Virus record (IMG/VR): IMGVR_UViG_3300042350_002797
Coordinates: 248,001 to 312,000 of that record
Origin: a virus
DNA: 64,000 nucleotides
Direction: 5' to 3' (one strand)
Position 1 is the first letter of the stretch. Each line of letters begins with the position of its first letter. The translations under genes were made by a program, and so were the position numbers. Positions 5,284 through 12,847 of the stretch are shown piece by piece. The notes beneath the pieces were generated by a model. It did not search any database and had not been told where the DNA came from. It saw only the letters and a list, made by a program, of their open reading frames with translations.

Positions 5284-5358
5284 TTAACGATTAGCAATAT
5301 ACATGGTGATTTCGAAACCGAAGCGCATATCGGTTGCTGATGGAGTAGTCCAATTCAT
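5284..5358 (-). CDS. pqqA: PqqA, pyrroloquinoline quinone precursor peptide (24 aa)
   Basis: The 24-residue product ends GFEITMYIANR and begins MNWTTPSATDMR. Proteobacterial PqqA peptides are 23-24 residues with the same W-x-x-P start, FGFEVTMY core and YxANR end. The Glu (E16) and Tyr (Y20) that PqqE cross-links and that become PQQ are present with the required E-x3-Y spacing. AAAGGA lies eight bases before the ATG. It is downstream of rubrerythrin, DUF3501 and a 102-residue gene on the same strand. No pqqB-E is in the window, so maturation would rely on host enzymes or genes elsewhere. Confidence 0.88.
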   Translation of the reverse strand: MNWTTPSATDMRFGFEITMYIANR

Positions 5359-5379
5359 GTTAATTTCCTTTCTAAGTTA

Positions 5380-5398
5380 ACATACTGCATTAGTATGT
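5380..5398 (-). promoter_or_regulatory. Inverted repeat in pqqA leader
   Basis: ACATACT-GCATT-AGTATGT lies 22 bases before the pqqA start. It could be an operator or a leader hairpin. No clear promoter hexamers were found in 5399-5468. Confidence 0.35.
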
Positions 5399-5468
5399 AT
5401 CTGTATTTTACAATGTTTTTACCATAAAGTACATACAGATAATCATTAAAAGACTATCAGCTGATTAT

Positions 5469-5777
5469 TTAGGAAATTTTTAATACAGTTAGAAGTGCTT
5501 CTTCTTTACTCCAAAACGCCCAATACCATTTACCGTGTGTATCACGGCTTAAAAATATTGGAGCCATTTTATAACCGGTGTCTACCATTTGATTATGACA
5601 AGTATCCCAATTACTCCATGTGATTCCATTTCGTAAATTCGTTTTGACCCTATCTGCTGGATTAATAATCAATACAACTTCGGGAGGGTTATCAAAATAC
5701 CTAGTACGTTGCTGATCAACTTCGTAGTAGGGTATATATTTGTCTAACCAATCAAGCCAAGATACTATTTTCATCAA
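5469..5777 (-). CDS. Hypothetical protein (102 aa)
   Basis: A soluble, Trp-rich protein (WLDWLDKYIP start; NGITWSNWDTCHNQM and GKWYWAFWSKEEA later). No family recognised. Its start overlaps the 3' end of the DUF3501 gene by 26 bases, so it is co-transcribed with rubrerythrin and DUF3501 and lies between them and pqqA. Confidence 0.65.
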   Translation of the reverse strand: MMKIVSWLDWLDKYIPYYEVDQQRTRYFDNPPEVVLIINPADRVKTNLRNGITWSNWDTCHNQMVDTGYKMAPIFLSRDTHGKWYWAFWSKEEALLTVLKIS

Positions 5778-6348
5778 AATCCTTGACCAACATTTCCTTA
5801 GTCAAAGTATTTACTCTAGTATATTCTTTATAAGAAGGATGATCTGAACCGACAGTAAATGCTGTGTTAAGATCACGCAAGTCTGCTATCATTTCTGGTG
5901 TTAGTTCGAAACGTAAAAAATGTACTGCGGCGGTTTTAGTATCTGTGCTGCGATCCATATCTTCATCAGCAATAGCATACACAGGTTGATGACCTTCTAC
6001 TTTAACATAGATGCGATCTTCTACACCGTGTAGTTCTTCTAACTTTTGAGTACGTACAGTTGGATCGCTGTATTCTATAGTTAGTGTGGCTTTTAAATTT
6101 GTACCTGTGGGAATAAGTGGATTGTAAGCGTCTAACTCGTCTTGAATACCTTCAGAGGTAAATGTTTTTTCGATTAATAACATTTCCTGTATTTGATATT
6201 TTACAGTAACACGATCTTCAAAATGAAGAGTCATATGATCGCCTAATTCTACTTGGCGATGTTTTCTATGATTAACAGCGTGTCGTTTGAAATCATTTCT
6301 AATACGACTGTATTCTTCCAGTGAATGTAAGTCTTTATGTGTAAGCAT
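5752..6348 (-). CDS. DUF3501 family protein (198 aa)
   Basis: The sequence follows the DUF3501 family along its length: SLEEYSRIRNDF at the start, LHFEDRVTVKYQIQEML, the DELDAYNPLIPTGTNLKAT block, RIYVKVEGHQPVYAIADED and KTAAVHFLRFEL. In bacteria these genes typically sit beside a rubrerythrin and an Fe-S oxidoreductase; their biochemical role is unknown but an oxidative-stress link is assumed. Here rubrerythrin is directly upstream and the Fe-S oxidoreductase partner is missing. AAAGG precedes the ATG. The length is normal, so it looks intact. Confidence 0.9.
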   Translation of the reverse strand: MLTHKDLHSLEEYSRIRNDFKRHAVNHRKHRQVELGDHMTLHFEDRVTVKYQIQEMLLIEKTFTSEGIQDELDAYNPLIPTGTNLKATLTIEYSDPTVRTQKLEELHGVEDRIYVKVEGHQPVYAIADEDMDRSTDTKTAAVHFLRFELTPEMIADLRDLNTAFTVGSDHPSYKEYTRVNTLTKEMLVKDFDENSILA

Positions 6349-6360
6349 GATGTACCTTTG

Positions 6361-6382
6361 AAAAAAGGGGACTAGGTCCCCT
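6361..6382 (-). terminator. Terminator between rubrerythrin and DUF3501
   Basis: Minus strand AGGGGAC-CTA-GTCCCCT followed by TTTTTT. It may reduce DUF3501 expression relative to rubrerythrin. Confidence 0.75.
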
Positions 6383-6397
6383 ATTAAGTGCTACAAA

Positions 6398-6835
6398 TTA
6401 AACGTTGTCTGCTTTGTAAGCATCAAGTGTCTTCTGAAACTTGCCAGCATGGCTACGCTCTGCCTTAGCAAGAGTGTCGAACCAATCAGCAATTTCATCA
6501 AAACCTTCTTCACGAGCATCACGAGCCATGCCAGGGTACATGTCAGTGTACTCATGTGTTTCGCCATGAATAGCACTTTCAAGAGCCTGCACAATGTTCT
6601 TAGCTGGTAGACCGGTTTCTGGATCACCGCTACCGCCATCAATCAAATATTCCATGTGACCATGTGCGTGACCTGTTTCACCTTCTGCGGTATGACGGAA
6701 GATGTTAGCAACATCAGTTGCTCCGGCGATGTCAGCCATGTTCGCGAAATACAAGTAACGACGATTTGCTTTTGATTCGCCTGCGAACGCATCCTTCAAA
6801 TGCTGTTCTGTTTTGGTTCCTACTAATTTTGCCAT
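6398..6835 (-). CDS. Rubrerythrin-family diiron protein (145 aa)
   Basis: A ferritin-like four-helix diiron domain: E20 in [13 protein letters not shown]51-x-E53-x2-H56 in [10 protein letters not shown], the HGETHEY helix near residue 92, and E126-x2-H129 in [10 protein letters not shown]. Rubrerythrins reduce hydrogen peroxide using a diiron centre. The C-terminal rubredoxin domain of classical rubrerythrins is absent, so electrons must come from another carrier. AAGGAGA precedes the ATG. It has its own promoter at 6889-6917 and is followed by a terminator. Confidence 0.92.
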   Translation of the reverse strand: MAKLVGTKTEQHLKDAFAGESKANRRYLYFANMADIAGATDVANIFRHTAEGETGHAHGHMEYLIDGGSGDPETGLPAKNIVQALESAIHGETHEYTDMYPGMARDAREEGFDEIADWFDTLAKAERSHAGKFQKTLDAYKADNV

Positions 6836-6868
6836 TTTAAGTCTCCTTGTGTGTAAAAAATGGTACAG

Positions 6869-6881
6869 CAGTTTAAAACTG
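6869..6881 (-). promoter_or_regulatory. Palindrome at the rubrerythrin transcription start
   Basis: CAGTTT-A-AAACTG is a perfect dyad centred about 14 bases downstream of the -10 box, well placed for a repressor operator. Confidence 0.45.
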
Positions 6882-6888
6882 TCTTAAT

Positions 6889-6917
6889 ATTATATGTTTA
6901 TTTAATCTATAAATCAA
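6889..6917 (-). promoter_or_regulatory. Promoter of the rubrerythrin operon
   Basis: Minus strand TTGATT, 17-base spacer, TATAAT, 54 bases upstream of the rubrerythrin ATG. Confidence 0.75.
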
Positions 6918-6969
6918 GCGATTTCAATAGATTTCTTATGGTATTTTTCTATAGAGACAATAGATAAAA

Positions 6970-6993
6970 TTAAAGGACCGAAAGGTCCTTTAA
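6970..6993. terminator. Bidirectional terminator
   Basis: TTAAAGGACC-GAAA-GGTCCTTTAA directly follows the coiled-coil membrane protein gene. Confidence 0.85.
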
Positions 6994-7617
6994 TTAATTG
7001 GCTAGCGGATTGTCTAAGGCTTTTTTGATCTTATCATCGATTTCTCGACGAAGTTGTTTGATTTCTTGCTGTGTTTCTTTTTGGTTACGTGTAAGTTCTT
7101 GATTAATTTCTTTAATAGTTTGATCGCTGTAACGACGTATGTCTTTAATAGCATTGTCACTTTCTTTACGTATTTCTTTTACAGCCGAATCTACTTCTTT
7201 TTTTGTACTGTTTACTGTTTGGTCAGCATCACGTAGTCCACTTTTGCTACTACGCTCCACATTCTCTACCACAGTTTCTAAACGACGTATATCATTTTTT
7301 AAATCATTTTTGATATCTTGTGTATATTCTGTGCTCTTGTTTACGCTAGCTTCAATGACTTCTAATTTCTTTTCTAGTTCACTGAGATCAGGTGCTACAT
7401 AGTTTGCTATTTTATCTTTCATATCCATATAGTCTTTATAAACTTCGAATGCTCCATAAAGACCACCTAGTATGGTACTAACAATAGTGCCGGCTATCAT
7501 TAATTTAGCAGGAGTAAATTCATAACCACCAATACTGATAACAGTGTTAGCACTGGCATACTTTTCTGCTGCTTCTTCTAATTTGTCTACTTGTTCGTCT
7601 ATATTTTTATTTGACAT
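6994..7617 (-). CDS. Membrane-anchored coiled-coil protein (207 aa)
   Basis: One hydrophobic segment lies at about residues 36-58 (KLMIAGTIVSTILGGLYGAF). From about residue 75 to the end the sequence is charged and heptad-like (long KKEVDSAVKEIRKESDNAI runs), predicting an extended coiled coil. Similar small coiled-coil membrane proteins occur in marine T4-like phages without a known role. The stop codon abuts the terminator stem. Confidence 0.7.
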   Translation of the reverse strand: MSNKNIDEQVDKLEEAAEKYASANTVISIGGYEFTPAKLMIAGTIVSTILGGLYGAFEVYKDYMDMKDKIANYVAPDLSELEKKLEVIEASVNKSTEYTQDIKNDLKNDIRRLETVVENVERSSKSGLRDADQTVNSTKKEVDSAVKEIRKESDNAIKDIRRYSDQTIKEINQELTRNQKETQQEIKQLRREIDDKIKKALDNPLAN

Positions 7618-7626
7618 TTTGTTTCT

Positions 7627-7656
7627 TTACGAATTTTTCTCTAGAGAAAAATTCAT
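7627..7656 (-). CDS. Nine-codon ORF coinciding with a 24-bp palindrome
   Basis: GGAGG precedes ATG at 7656; the frame encodes nine residues (MNFSLEKNS) and stops 9 bases before the coiled-coil gene start. Bases 7631-7654 are a perfect palindrome (arms GAATTTTTCTCT and its complement). It may be a leader peptide, an operator, or an RNA hairpin. Confidence 0.35.
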   Translation of the reverse strand: MNFSLEKNS

Positions 7657-7665
7657 AACGCCTCC

Positions 7666-7803
7666 TTATTTTTTAGTAATGAATGGAATCATATTGATGT
7701 ATTTTTGTAAGTTTTTTTCTTGAAAACTTTTTGCCCAACTTGGTTGCGGTAAGTTCCAACCTACAAATGCTCCGACTACGATCCAAAATAATGTTTCTAA
7801 CAT
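7666..7803 (-). CDS. Small membrane protein (45 aa)
   Basis: ATG at 7803 follows AGGGGACC. The product begins MLETLFWIVVGAFVGWNLPQ, a single N-terminal membrane segment, then a basic tail ending MIPFITKK. Comparable tiny proteins accompany tail or membrane genes in marine T4-like phages. The stop is followed directly by GGAGG for the next ORF. Confidence 0.6.
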   Translation of the reverse strand: MLETLFWIVVGAFVGWNLPQPSWAKSFQEKNLQKYINMIPFITKK

Positions 7804-7813
7804 AGTGGTCCCC

Positions 7814-9364
7814 TTATCTTAAGTTATATTGTTGCTCTATCATCATTTGATGTAGAACATCGCTTTTGCCGTTTAAAAAACGCTCGGCTCTTGCGTTATC
7901 TACTGTACGCTGACCTTTATATATTTCTTTAGGTGCGTAAAACTGTCCATCTCTCATACTATTCATATATGTTTCAAACCCTGCTGGTGTCTGTGCTATT
8001 GATGCTATATCTACGTTGCCAGCTGCTGTGTTTGGTTGTACATTTTTATTTACTGAACTAGTAGCATTTTCTTTAGTAGCAGTTTCAGGTAGTCTGGGTT
8101 GCATGATATTTTGTAAATTACTCATTGGTCCAAATGTAGATAATCCTTGCCCAGTAGAATCTTCATTACGTGTCTGTGCTGTTTCTTGATTAGGTCTACT
8201 AGTGTTAGTAGTTATAGATAATGCACTGTTAACTGTTATACTTAAAGCTATGTTTTGACTTTGTTCTTGTGTACGACTAACTAAATCTCCTACTAAAGCA
8301 TCCTGACCGACACGATTTTGTAGGGCAGTAGTTTCATTACGTTGTAGTACATCCCTAACTATGTTCTGTTCTCTTTCTGCGTTTCGTCTTATGGTGTTTA
8401 ATGCTATGCTTAAAGCCATTGGGTTAACTTCACGTTTTTCACGTTCCTGCGTTTGACTTTGATTATTAGCTGCCACTACTGCTTCTTTACTCACAGTAGG
8501 CACACCGTCAGGAGCACTAATAGAGCCTGTAGTAGTCATTTCAACACCGCCAGCATTTTGTACTGTAGGGTCAGTACGTGTGCTATCAGGTGTTAATGTT
8601 ACACTAGTATATCCAGAAGAGGAGTTATAGTTTACTGTAGGTGTGCTTGTTGAAGTACTAGGACTTAATGATGCTACAAAAGCAGCACCGTATCCTGGGC
8701 AGGCAGGACTGTAGAGAGGATTTCCTACACAAGGATCTAGTTTATAATTTAAACTAAGATTAAAATTCATAAATTCTGGACCATAATATCCTGCCCAGAA
8801 CCCTGAGTCTTTGGCGGTTACTGCCAGTTGAATATTACCTAATGCTGCTAGAGAATATGGTGTATCGTAGTTTCTTGTACCAGAGAATGTGGTCCAACTT
8901 GGAATATGATAGCCATAATTGTATCTGTCATTAACTAATAATGAACCTGTATTACTATAAAGATTAACATCAACGTAGGTGATAGGATCAAACCCGCCTG
9001 GTTGCTGTCCGTTAATGTTAGAATTTTTTACACTCCAAGAATAATTATAGCCATTAATTTGTAAACCTGTGCCAGCATTGGCCAATGCTTGATTAATGGC
9101 TATAGTCTGACTTAGAGTATATTGGCCATAACTAAAAATAATTTGTCCAGTACTGGAATCGTAGCCTGGACAAGGACCACCTGATGTTCCTCCCCAGAAA
9201 GATCCACTCTGGTTGGTATAACAGCCGGACCAAGCATTTCCAGTATTACCTACTAAATTATTAGTAGTATAGACCTGTGAAGGATCTAATTCCTGAGCGT
9301 TAGAACAAACTGAAAAGAAGGATGCCAAGTAAAGCACCCCAACCAGTTTTCTTATAGAAATCAT
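7814..9364 (-). CDS. Secreted or envelope protein with signal peptide (516 aa)
   Basis: I prefer the start at 9364 (MISIRKLVGVLYLASFFSVCSNAQ), which gives a classical signal peptide cleaved after SNA; the frame is also open for 24 codons further upstream. Residues about 25-215 are rich in Gly, Tyr, Ser and Asn, like a beta-structured exported or adhesin domain, with cysteines in pairs. The C-terminal half is Gln/Asn/Thr-rich with helical stretches. The 5' end overlaps the upstream exported-protein gene by 65 bases in another frame. No family recognised. Possible roles are envelope remodelling or superinfection exclusion. Confidence 0.65.
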   Translation of the reverse strand: MISIRKLVGVLYLASFFSVCSNAQELDPSQVYTTNNLVGNTGNAWSGCYTNQSGSFWGGTSGGPCPGYDSSTGQIIFSYGQYTLSQTIAINQALANAGTGLQINGYNYSWSVKNSNINGQQPGGFDPITYVDVNLYSNTGSLLVNDRYNYGYHIPSWTTFSGTRNYDTPYSLAALGNIQLAVTAKDSGFWAGYYGPEFMNFNLSLNYKLDPCVGNPLYSPACPGYGAAFVASLSPSTSTSTPTVNYNSSSGYTSVTLTPDSTRTDPTVQNAGGVEMTTTGSISAPDGVPTVSKEAVVAANNQSQTQEREKREVNPMALSIALNTIRRNAEREQNIVRDVLQRNETTALQNRVGQDALVGDLVSRTQEQSQNIALSITVNSALSITTNTSRPNQETAQTRNEDSTGQGLSTFGPMSNLQNIMQPRLPETATKENATSSVNKNVQPNTAAGNVDIASIAQTPAGFETYMNSMRDGQFYAPKEIYKGQRTVDNARAERFLNGKSDVLHQMMIEQQYNLR

Positions 9365-10187
9365 CACTCTTTGGTTCCTCGTATTTTGGCCACTTGTTGG
9401 TATTTTCGTTCCATGCCACGCGAGCCTGCTCGCCAATTACACCCTCGTAAGGACAAGGTGTACCAGCATTCCACATAGCATCAAAAACTCTACGATCTTG
9501 ACACATAATAGACACCGCAGCAACTTTCATTCCCATATCATAAAGTGTCTTGGCATTCTTTAATCTTTCGCAATTCATATCACGTATTGTACCTCCACTA
9601 CTGATACCTAGTATCTGTGTTTGTACAGCACCACTAGTTCCTGTAGTACATAAGTCATTATTACCGCCACTCATCATTGCCGGAGCAATAGCAGTCGGCG
9701 GAGGTTGTATAACTTTCTGTGTTATATTACTGTCATTAATATTTCTATTGGTCATATCACCAGTATTAATATTATTATTTGTATTTGTATTATTCAACCC
9801 GCCACTTTGTATATTACGATTAGTCATATCACCGGTATTGATATTTCTGTTAGTCATATCACCGGTGTTCACGTTATTATTTGTATTGGTACTAGTACTA
9901 GTAGATGTGTTTACGTTGTTATTATTAAAAGTCTGTGTACCACTGTTTATATTATAATTTGTATTAGTGCTTGTACTGGTATTATTATTGTTATTCGTGT
10001 TTGTGCTAGTGCTGTTCACATCTGTGGTGTTTACATTCGTACTGGTACTGGTGCTTGTGCTGTTACTGTTAACCGTGCTGGTGCTTGTACTAGTGCTATT
10101 TGTATCTACTAATGTGCTACTATCATATGTTTGGGCATAGACATTTGAAATTAACGCCCACATTATTATTGTTATATACTTCTTCAT
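9300..10187 (-). CDS. Secreted Ser/Thr/Asn-repeat protein with C-terminal membrane segment (295 aa)
   Basis: A signal peptide (MKKYITIIMWALISNVYAQ) is followed by about 140 residues of STSTST/NTNN low-complexity repeats, including four copies of a GDMTNRN-type unit. A conserved-looking domain with cysteines (CTTGTSGAVQTQILG, MNCERLKNAK, IMCQDRRVF, TPCPYEG) spans about residues 178-260. The last residues (WGALLGILLFSLF) form a hydrophobic segment. It is likely an envelope protein made in the host. It forms an operon with the downstream exported protein. Function unknown. Confidence 0.65.
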   Translation of the reverse strand: MKKYITIIMWALISNVYAQTYDSSTLVDTNSTSTSTSTVNSNSTSTSTSTNVNTTDVNSTSTNTNNNNNTSTSTNTNYNINSGTQTFNNNNVNTSTSTSTNTNNNVNTGDMTNRNINTGDMTNRNIQSGGLNNTNTNNNINTGDMTNRNINDSNITQKVIQPPPTAIAPAMMSGGNNDLCTTGTSGAVQTQILGISSGGTIRDMNCERLKNAKTLYDMGMKVAAVSIMCQDRRVFDAMWNAGTPCPYEGVIGEQARVAWNENTNKWPKYEEPKSDDFYKKTGWGALLGILLFSLF

Positions 10188-10257
10188 AGTTGATTCGCTC
10201 CCAACTTATTTTATTTAAGGAGTTATGAACAAGAATAGTGTGAGTGTTTAATCAATA

Positions 10258-10281
10258 AAAAAGGACCTATAGGTCCTTTTT
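10258..10281. terminator. Bidirectional terminator
   Basis: A perfect 24-base palindrome (arms AAAAAGGACCTA and complement) with T-runs both ways, between OprP and the secreted-protein operon. Confidence 0.85.
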
Positions 10282-10326
10282 ATTACGGGTTACGAGTTCC
10301 CGCAGCACTCTATAAGTGTGCTCGAT

Positions 10327-11730
10327 TTAAAAACTAAGTTGGCTTCTAAACATTACAGCACGGTCACCGTTTACACGACTACCTGAACTGCCTACCAGAC
10401 TGTCAAACTTTGTGTCTACATAATTTAACATAAAACGTAGATTATCTGTACAGAACCAAGTGATACCGTAAGTCATTGCAGTAGCACGATTAGATTTGCC
10501 TGTTGCTACTGATATGTCGCTGGCATCAAACTCACTCATACGCACACCCACTTGCCAAGCACCACGACCACCTTTGTCAACGGGATTGTTTGGTTTGATC
10601 CAACCAAATGCGCCATCTTTATAAGCGTGTGATTCTCCTGTTAGGTTGTACACAGCTTGAACATAGTATCCATTTATTTTCTGATCGTTGCCTGTTGCTG
10701 GATCATAATTGAATTGGAACTGTTCGCCCTGTACCTTAAAAGCATTATAAGCAAATGCAGCTTCGAGTCCCTGTCGTGTTCTTGTAGTCGCATCGCTAAG
10801 GGCGGACCCGGTGAACCATGCTGACTGCATACGTGACTCTGTTCTGCCACTTACTGGAATAACACCACTTTTAATTTCGCCTGTACTGTAAGCAGCACCT
10901 AAGTGTGCTGTATATGCTTTGCTTCCGGTTAGTTCAGCAATGTTTGTGGTTATACGACCAATGTAATCAAAGCCATCAAACTCGGCACTCTTATTACTCT
11001 TGCCTCTGCTTAATGCTAGAGCGTATGTTAATCCAGGTTTAGGAATACCGTGTAGCATGAATCCGGTTTCTTTAGCAGGAATTAATTCGCTATCGTTTTG
11101 ACCAATCAAACTACGCTCCATAAAATCTAGATTGTTTGAACTAGTCATTTGTTCTAAACTGAAAGGCATTTTAAACAAACCAAATTGAAATTGCATTTCA
11201 GGATTAGCAGCCCAGTTAACCCACATTTCATCTGCTGTACTTGATGTGGAACTAAAACCATCGCTTGCACCAAAGTTTGCTAACAATTGATATTTGAAAT
11301 CTTTGGCAAACTGTCCTCTTATTCCAAATCTGGCTCGTCGTGCTTCAGCGGTGTTTTGATACGAATCCGTGGTTTGACCTGTACCGTAATCCGGGGAGTA
11401 CTGACGATAGTCCATATGTAGTCTACCTGTAAGTTGGACGGTATTGTTGCCATCTTTACTTTTAAGTCCGATTCCGTTTTCAGTGACTGACCCATCATTA
11501 GCCTTTGTAAATCTTGAATTGTTGTTATCACGCAAATCTTTATCAATACGAGCAGCATTAAACTGTTTGTTCTCTAAACGCTCTGCGTGTGCTTCAATTT
11601 TTGTGTTGTACTCTTGTTGAGTAATAATACCTTTTTGTAGTAGAATATCAAGTGTGTCTTTATATTCATCTGCAACAGCCGGTGCTGCAAAGCACAAGGC
11701 CATAGCAGCTATGATCGTAATTTTTTTCAT
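10327..11730 (-). CDS. oprP: Phosphate-selective porin OprO/OprP family (467 aa)
   Basis: A cleavable signal peptide (MKKITIIAAMALCFAAPAVA) is followed by a short coiled-coil region (KGIITQQEYNTKIEAHAERL) and then a beta-barrel with the family blocks VQLTGRLHMDYRQY, RRARFGIRGQFAKDFKYQL, QFGLFKMPFSLEQMTSSN, ERSL and a terminal SQLSF. The terminal Phe is the usual signal for outer-membrane barrel assembly. OprP-type trimers pass phosphate through the outer membrane. It lies 9 bases after pstS in the same operon, so phage-directed phosphate capture is the likely role. Confidence 0.92.
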   Translation of the reverse strand: MKKITIIAAMALCFAAPAVADEYKDTLDILLQKGIITQQEYNTKIEAHAERLENKQFNAARIDKDLRDNNNSRFTKANDGSVTENGIGLKSKDGNNTVQLTGRLHMDYRQYSPDYGTGQTTDSYQNTAEARRARFGIRGQFAKDFKYQLLANFGASDGFSSTSSTADEMWVNWAANPEMQFQFGLFKMPFSLEQMTSSNNLDFMERSLIGQNDSELIPAKETGFMLHGIPKPGLTYALALSRGKSNKSAEFDGFDYIGRITTNIAELTGSKAYTAHLGAAYSTGEIKSGVIPVSGRTESRMQSAWFTGSALSDATTRTRQGLEAAFAYNAFKVQGEQFQFNYDPATGNDQKINGYYVQAVYNLTGESHAYKDGAFGWIKPNNPVDKGGRGAWQVGVRMSEFDASDISVATGKSNRATAMTYGITWFCTDNLRFMLNYVDTKFDSLVGSSGSRVNGDRAVMFRSQLSF

Positions 11731-11739
11731 GTCTATCCC

Positions 11740-12765
11740 TTATTTCCAAATTGGATTGTTGTCCGGACCTTTAAGATCCCGTTTCCAGTTATCCTGTACT
11801 AATTTGATAACTGACTGCGGCAAGTGAACATATTCTAAATCTTCACTCATCTTGGCACCGTTCTTGTAACTCCAATCAAAGAATTTAAGAACTGCACGAC
11901 CCGTTAATGCGTCAGCTTGTTGCTTGTGCATAAGGATAAAACTAGCACCAGTGATAGGCCAAGCATCCTTACCTTTTTGATCTGTAAGCAACAAATACAT
12001 GCCTGGAGCACTGTTCCAGTCTGCGTTGGCTGCTGCGGCCTTGAATGTGTCATCGCTAGGCTGTACAAAGTTACCATCACGATTTTTGACTTGTGCGTGT
12101 GGAATCTTGTTGCGTTTAGCATAGGCATATTCTACATAACCGATACTATTTTTTAACTGTTGAACTACAGCACTTACACCTTCATTGCCTTTACCGCCTA
12201 CACCTACCGGCCATTTAACTGCTGTACCATCCTTAACTTTATCTGCCCATTCTGGATTAGTTTTGCTTAACCAGTTAGTCCATATAAAGGTTGTGCCTGA
12301 ACCATCACTGCGGTGAACCACAGAGATATTTGCGTTAGGTAATTTAAGTCCTGGATTAATTGCTGTGATACTAGGATGATCCCACTTGGTAATCTTGCCC
12401 ATATAGATATCAGCAATAACGTCCGAAGTAAGTCTAAGTTGTCCAGCAGCAACACCATCGATGTTAACGATTGGCACAACACCGCCTATAATAGCAGGAA
12501 ATTGCATTAGACCTTCTTTGTCTAATTCATCTTGTTTTAGTGGCATGTCACTAGCACCAAAGTCTACAATCTTAGCTTTGATTTGACGGATACCACCGCC
12601 AGAGCCAATTGATTGATAATTTAAACCAATACCAGTCGCGGCTTTGTATGCTTCGGCCCATTTACTGTAGATTGGATATGGAAATGTAGCACCTGCTCCG
12701 GTTAAATCTGCTGCGGATGCTAGAGAGGATACTGCTAATAAAACTGTTGCGATAAGATTTCGCAT
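11740..12765 (-). CDS. pstS: PstS, periplasmic phosphate-binding protein (341 aa)
   Basis: A signal peptide (MRNLIATVLLAVSSLASA) precedes the PstS signatures: GAGATFPYPIYSKWAEAY, YQSIGSGGGIRQI, DFGASDMPL, VVHRSDGSGTTFIWTNWL and GSGGGI-type phosphate-contact residues. PstS delivers phosphate to the PstABC transporter, which is not in this window and would be host-encoded. PstS is a known auxiliary gene in cyanophages. A candidate Pho box lies 63-80 bases upstream, implying PhoB-type control. Confidence 0.95.
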   Translation of the reverse strand: MRNLIATVLLAVSSLASAADLTGAGATFPYPIYSKWAEAYKAATGIGLNYQSIGSGGGIRQIKAKIVDFGASDMPLKQDELDKEGLMQFPAIIGGVVPIVNIDGVAAGQLRLTSDVIADIYMGKITKWDHPSITAINPGLKLPNANISVVHRSDGSGTTFIWTNWLSKTNPEWADKVKDGTAVKWPVGVGGKGNEGVSAVVQQLKNSIGYVEYAYAKRNKIPHAQVKNRDGNFVQPSDDTFKAAAANADWNSAPGMYLLLTDQKGKDAWPITGASFILMHKQQADALTGRAVLKFFDWSYKNGAKMSEDLEYVHLPQSVIKLVQDNWKRDLKGPDNNPIWK

Positions 12766-12786
12766 TGTGTGTCTCCTATTTGATTA

Positions 12787-12806
12787 TGTAGAAATCTTTT
12801 TCTACA
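12787..12806 (-). promoter_or_regulatory. Leader hairpin of pstS
   Basis: TGTAGAAA-4-TTTCTACA, a perfect 8-bp stem in the pstS 5' untranslated region, ending about 20 bases before the start codon. Confidence 0.4.
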
Positions 12807-12827
12807 CATCTATTTAAACACACAAAG

Positions 12828-12845
12828 ATTACAAGCGTATTACAA
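12828..12845 (-). promoter_or_regulatory. Candidate Pho box of pstS-oprP
   Basis: Two direct repeats TTGTAAT separated by ACGC (11-base period), the spacing of PhoB half-sites (CTGTCAT-type with 4-base gap). A TTAAAT -10-like hexamer follows about ten bases downstream. Confidence 0.55.
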
Positions 12846-12847
12846 AC

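Noticed and set aside
9365-9436. Upstream start of the 7814 secreted protein
   Set aside because: The extra 24 residues precede a perfect signal peptide and lie inside the upstream gene; the internal start fits better.
9740-9870. Repeated units that could look like a CRISPR array
   Set aside because: The units are in-frame protein repeats of irregular spacing inside a secreted-protein gene, without unique spacers.
9550-10112. Two 135-codon plus-strand frames opposite the repeat-rich secreted protein
   Set aside because: They are antisense products of the low-complexity Ser/Thr/Asn repeats, giving repetitive hydrophobic sequence without ribosome sites.
10222-10245. Plus-strand seven-codon ORF after AAGGAG near 10220
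   Set aside because: Too short and on the opposite strand to the operon; probably a chance match in the promoter region.
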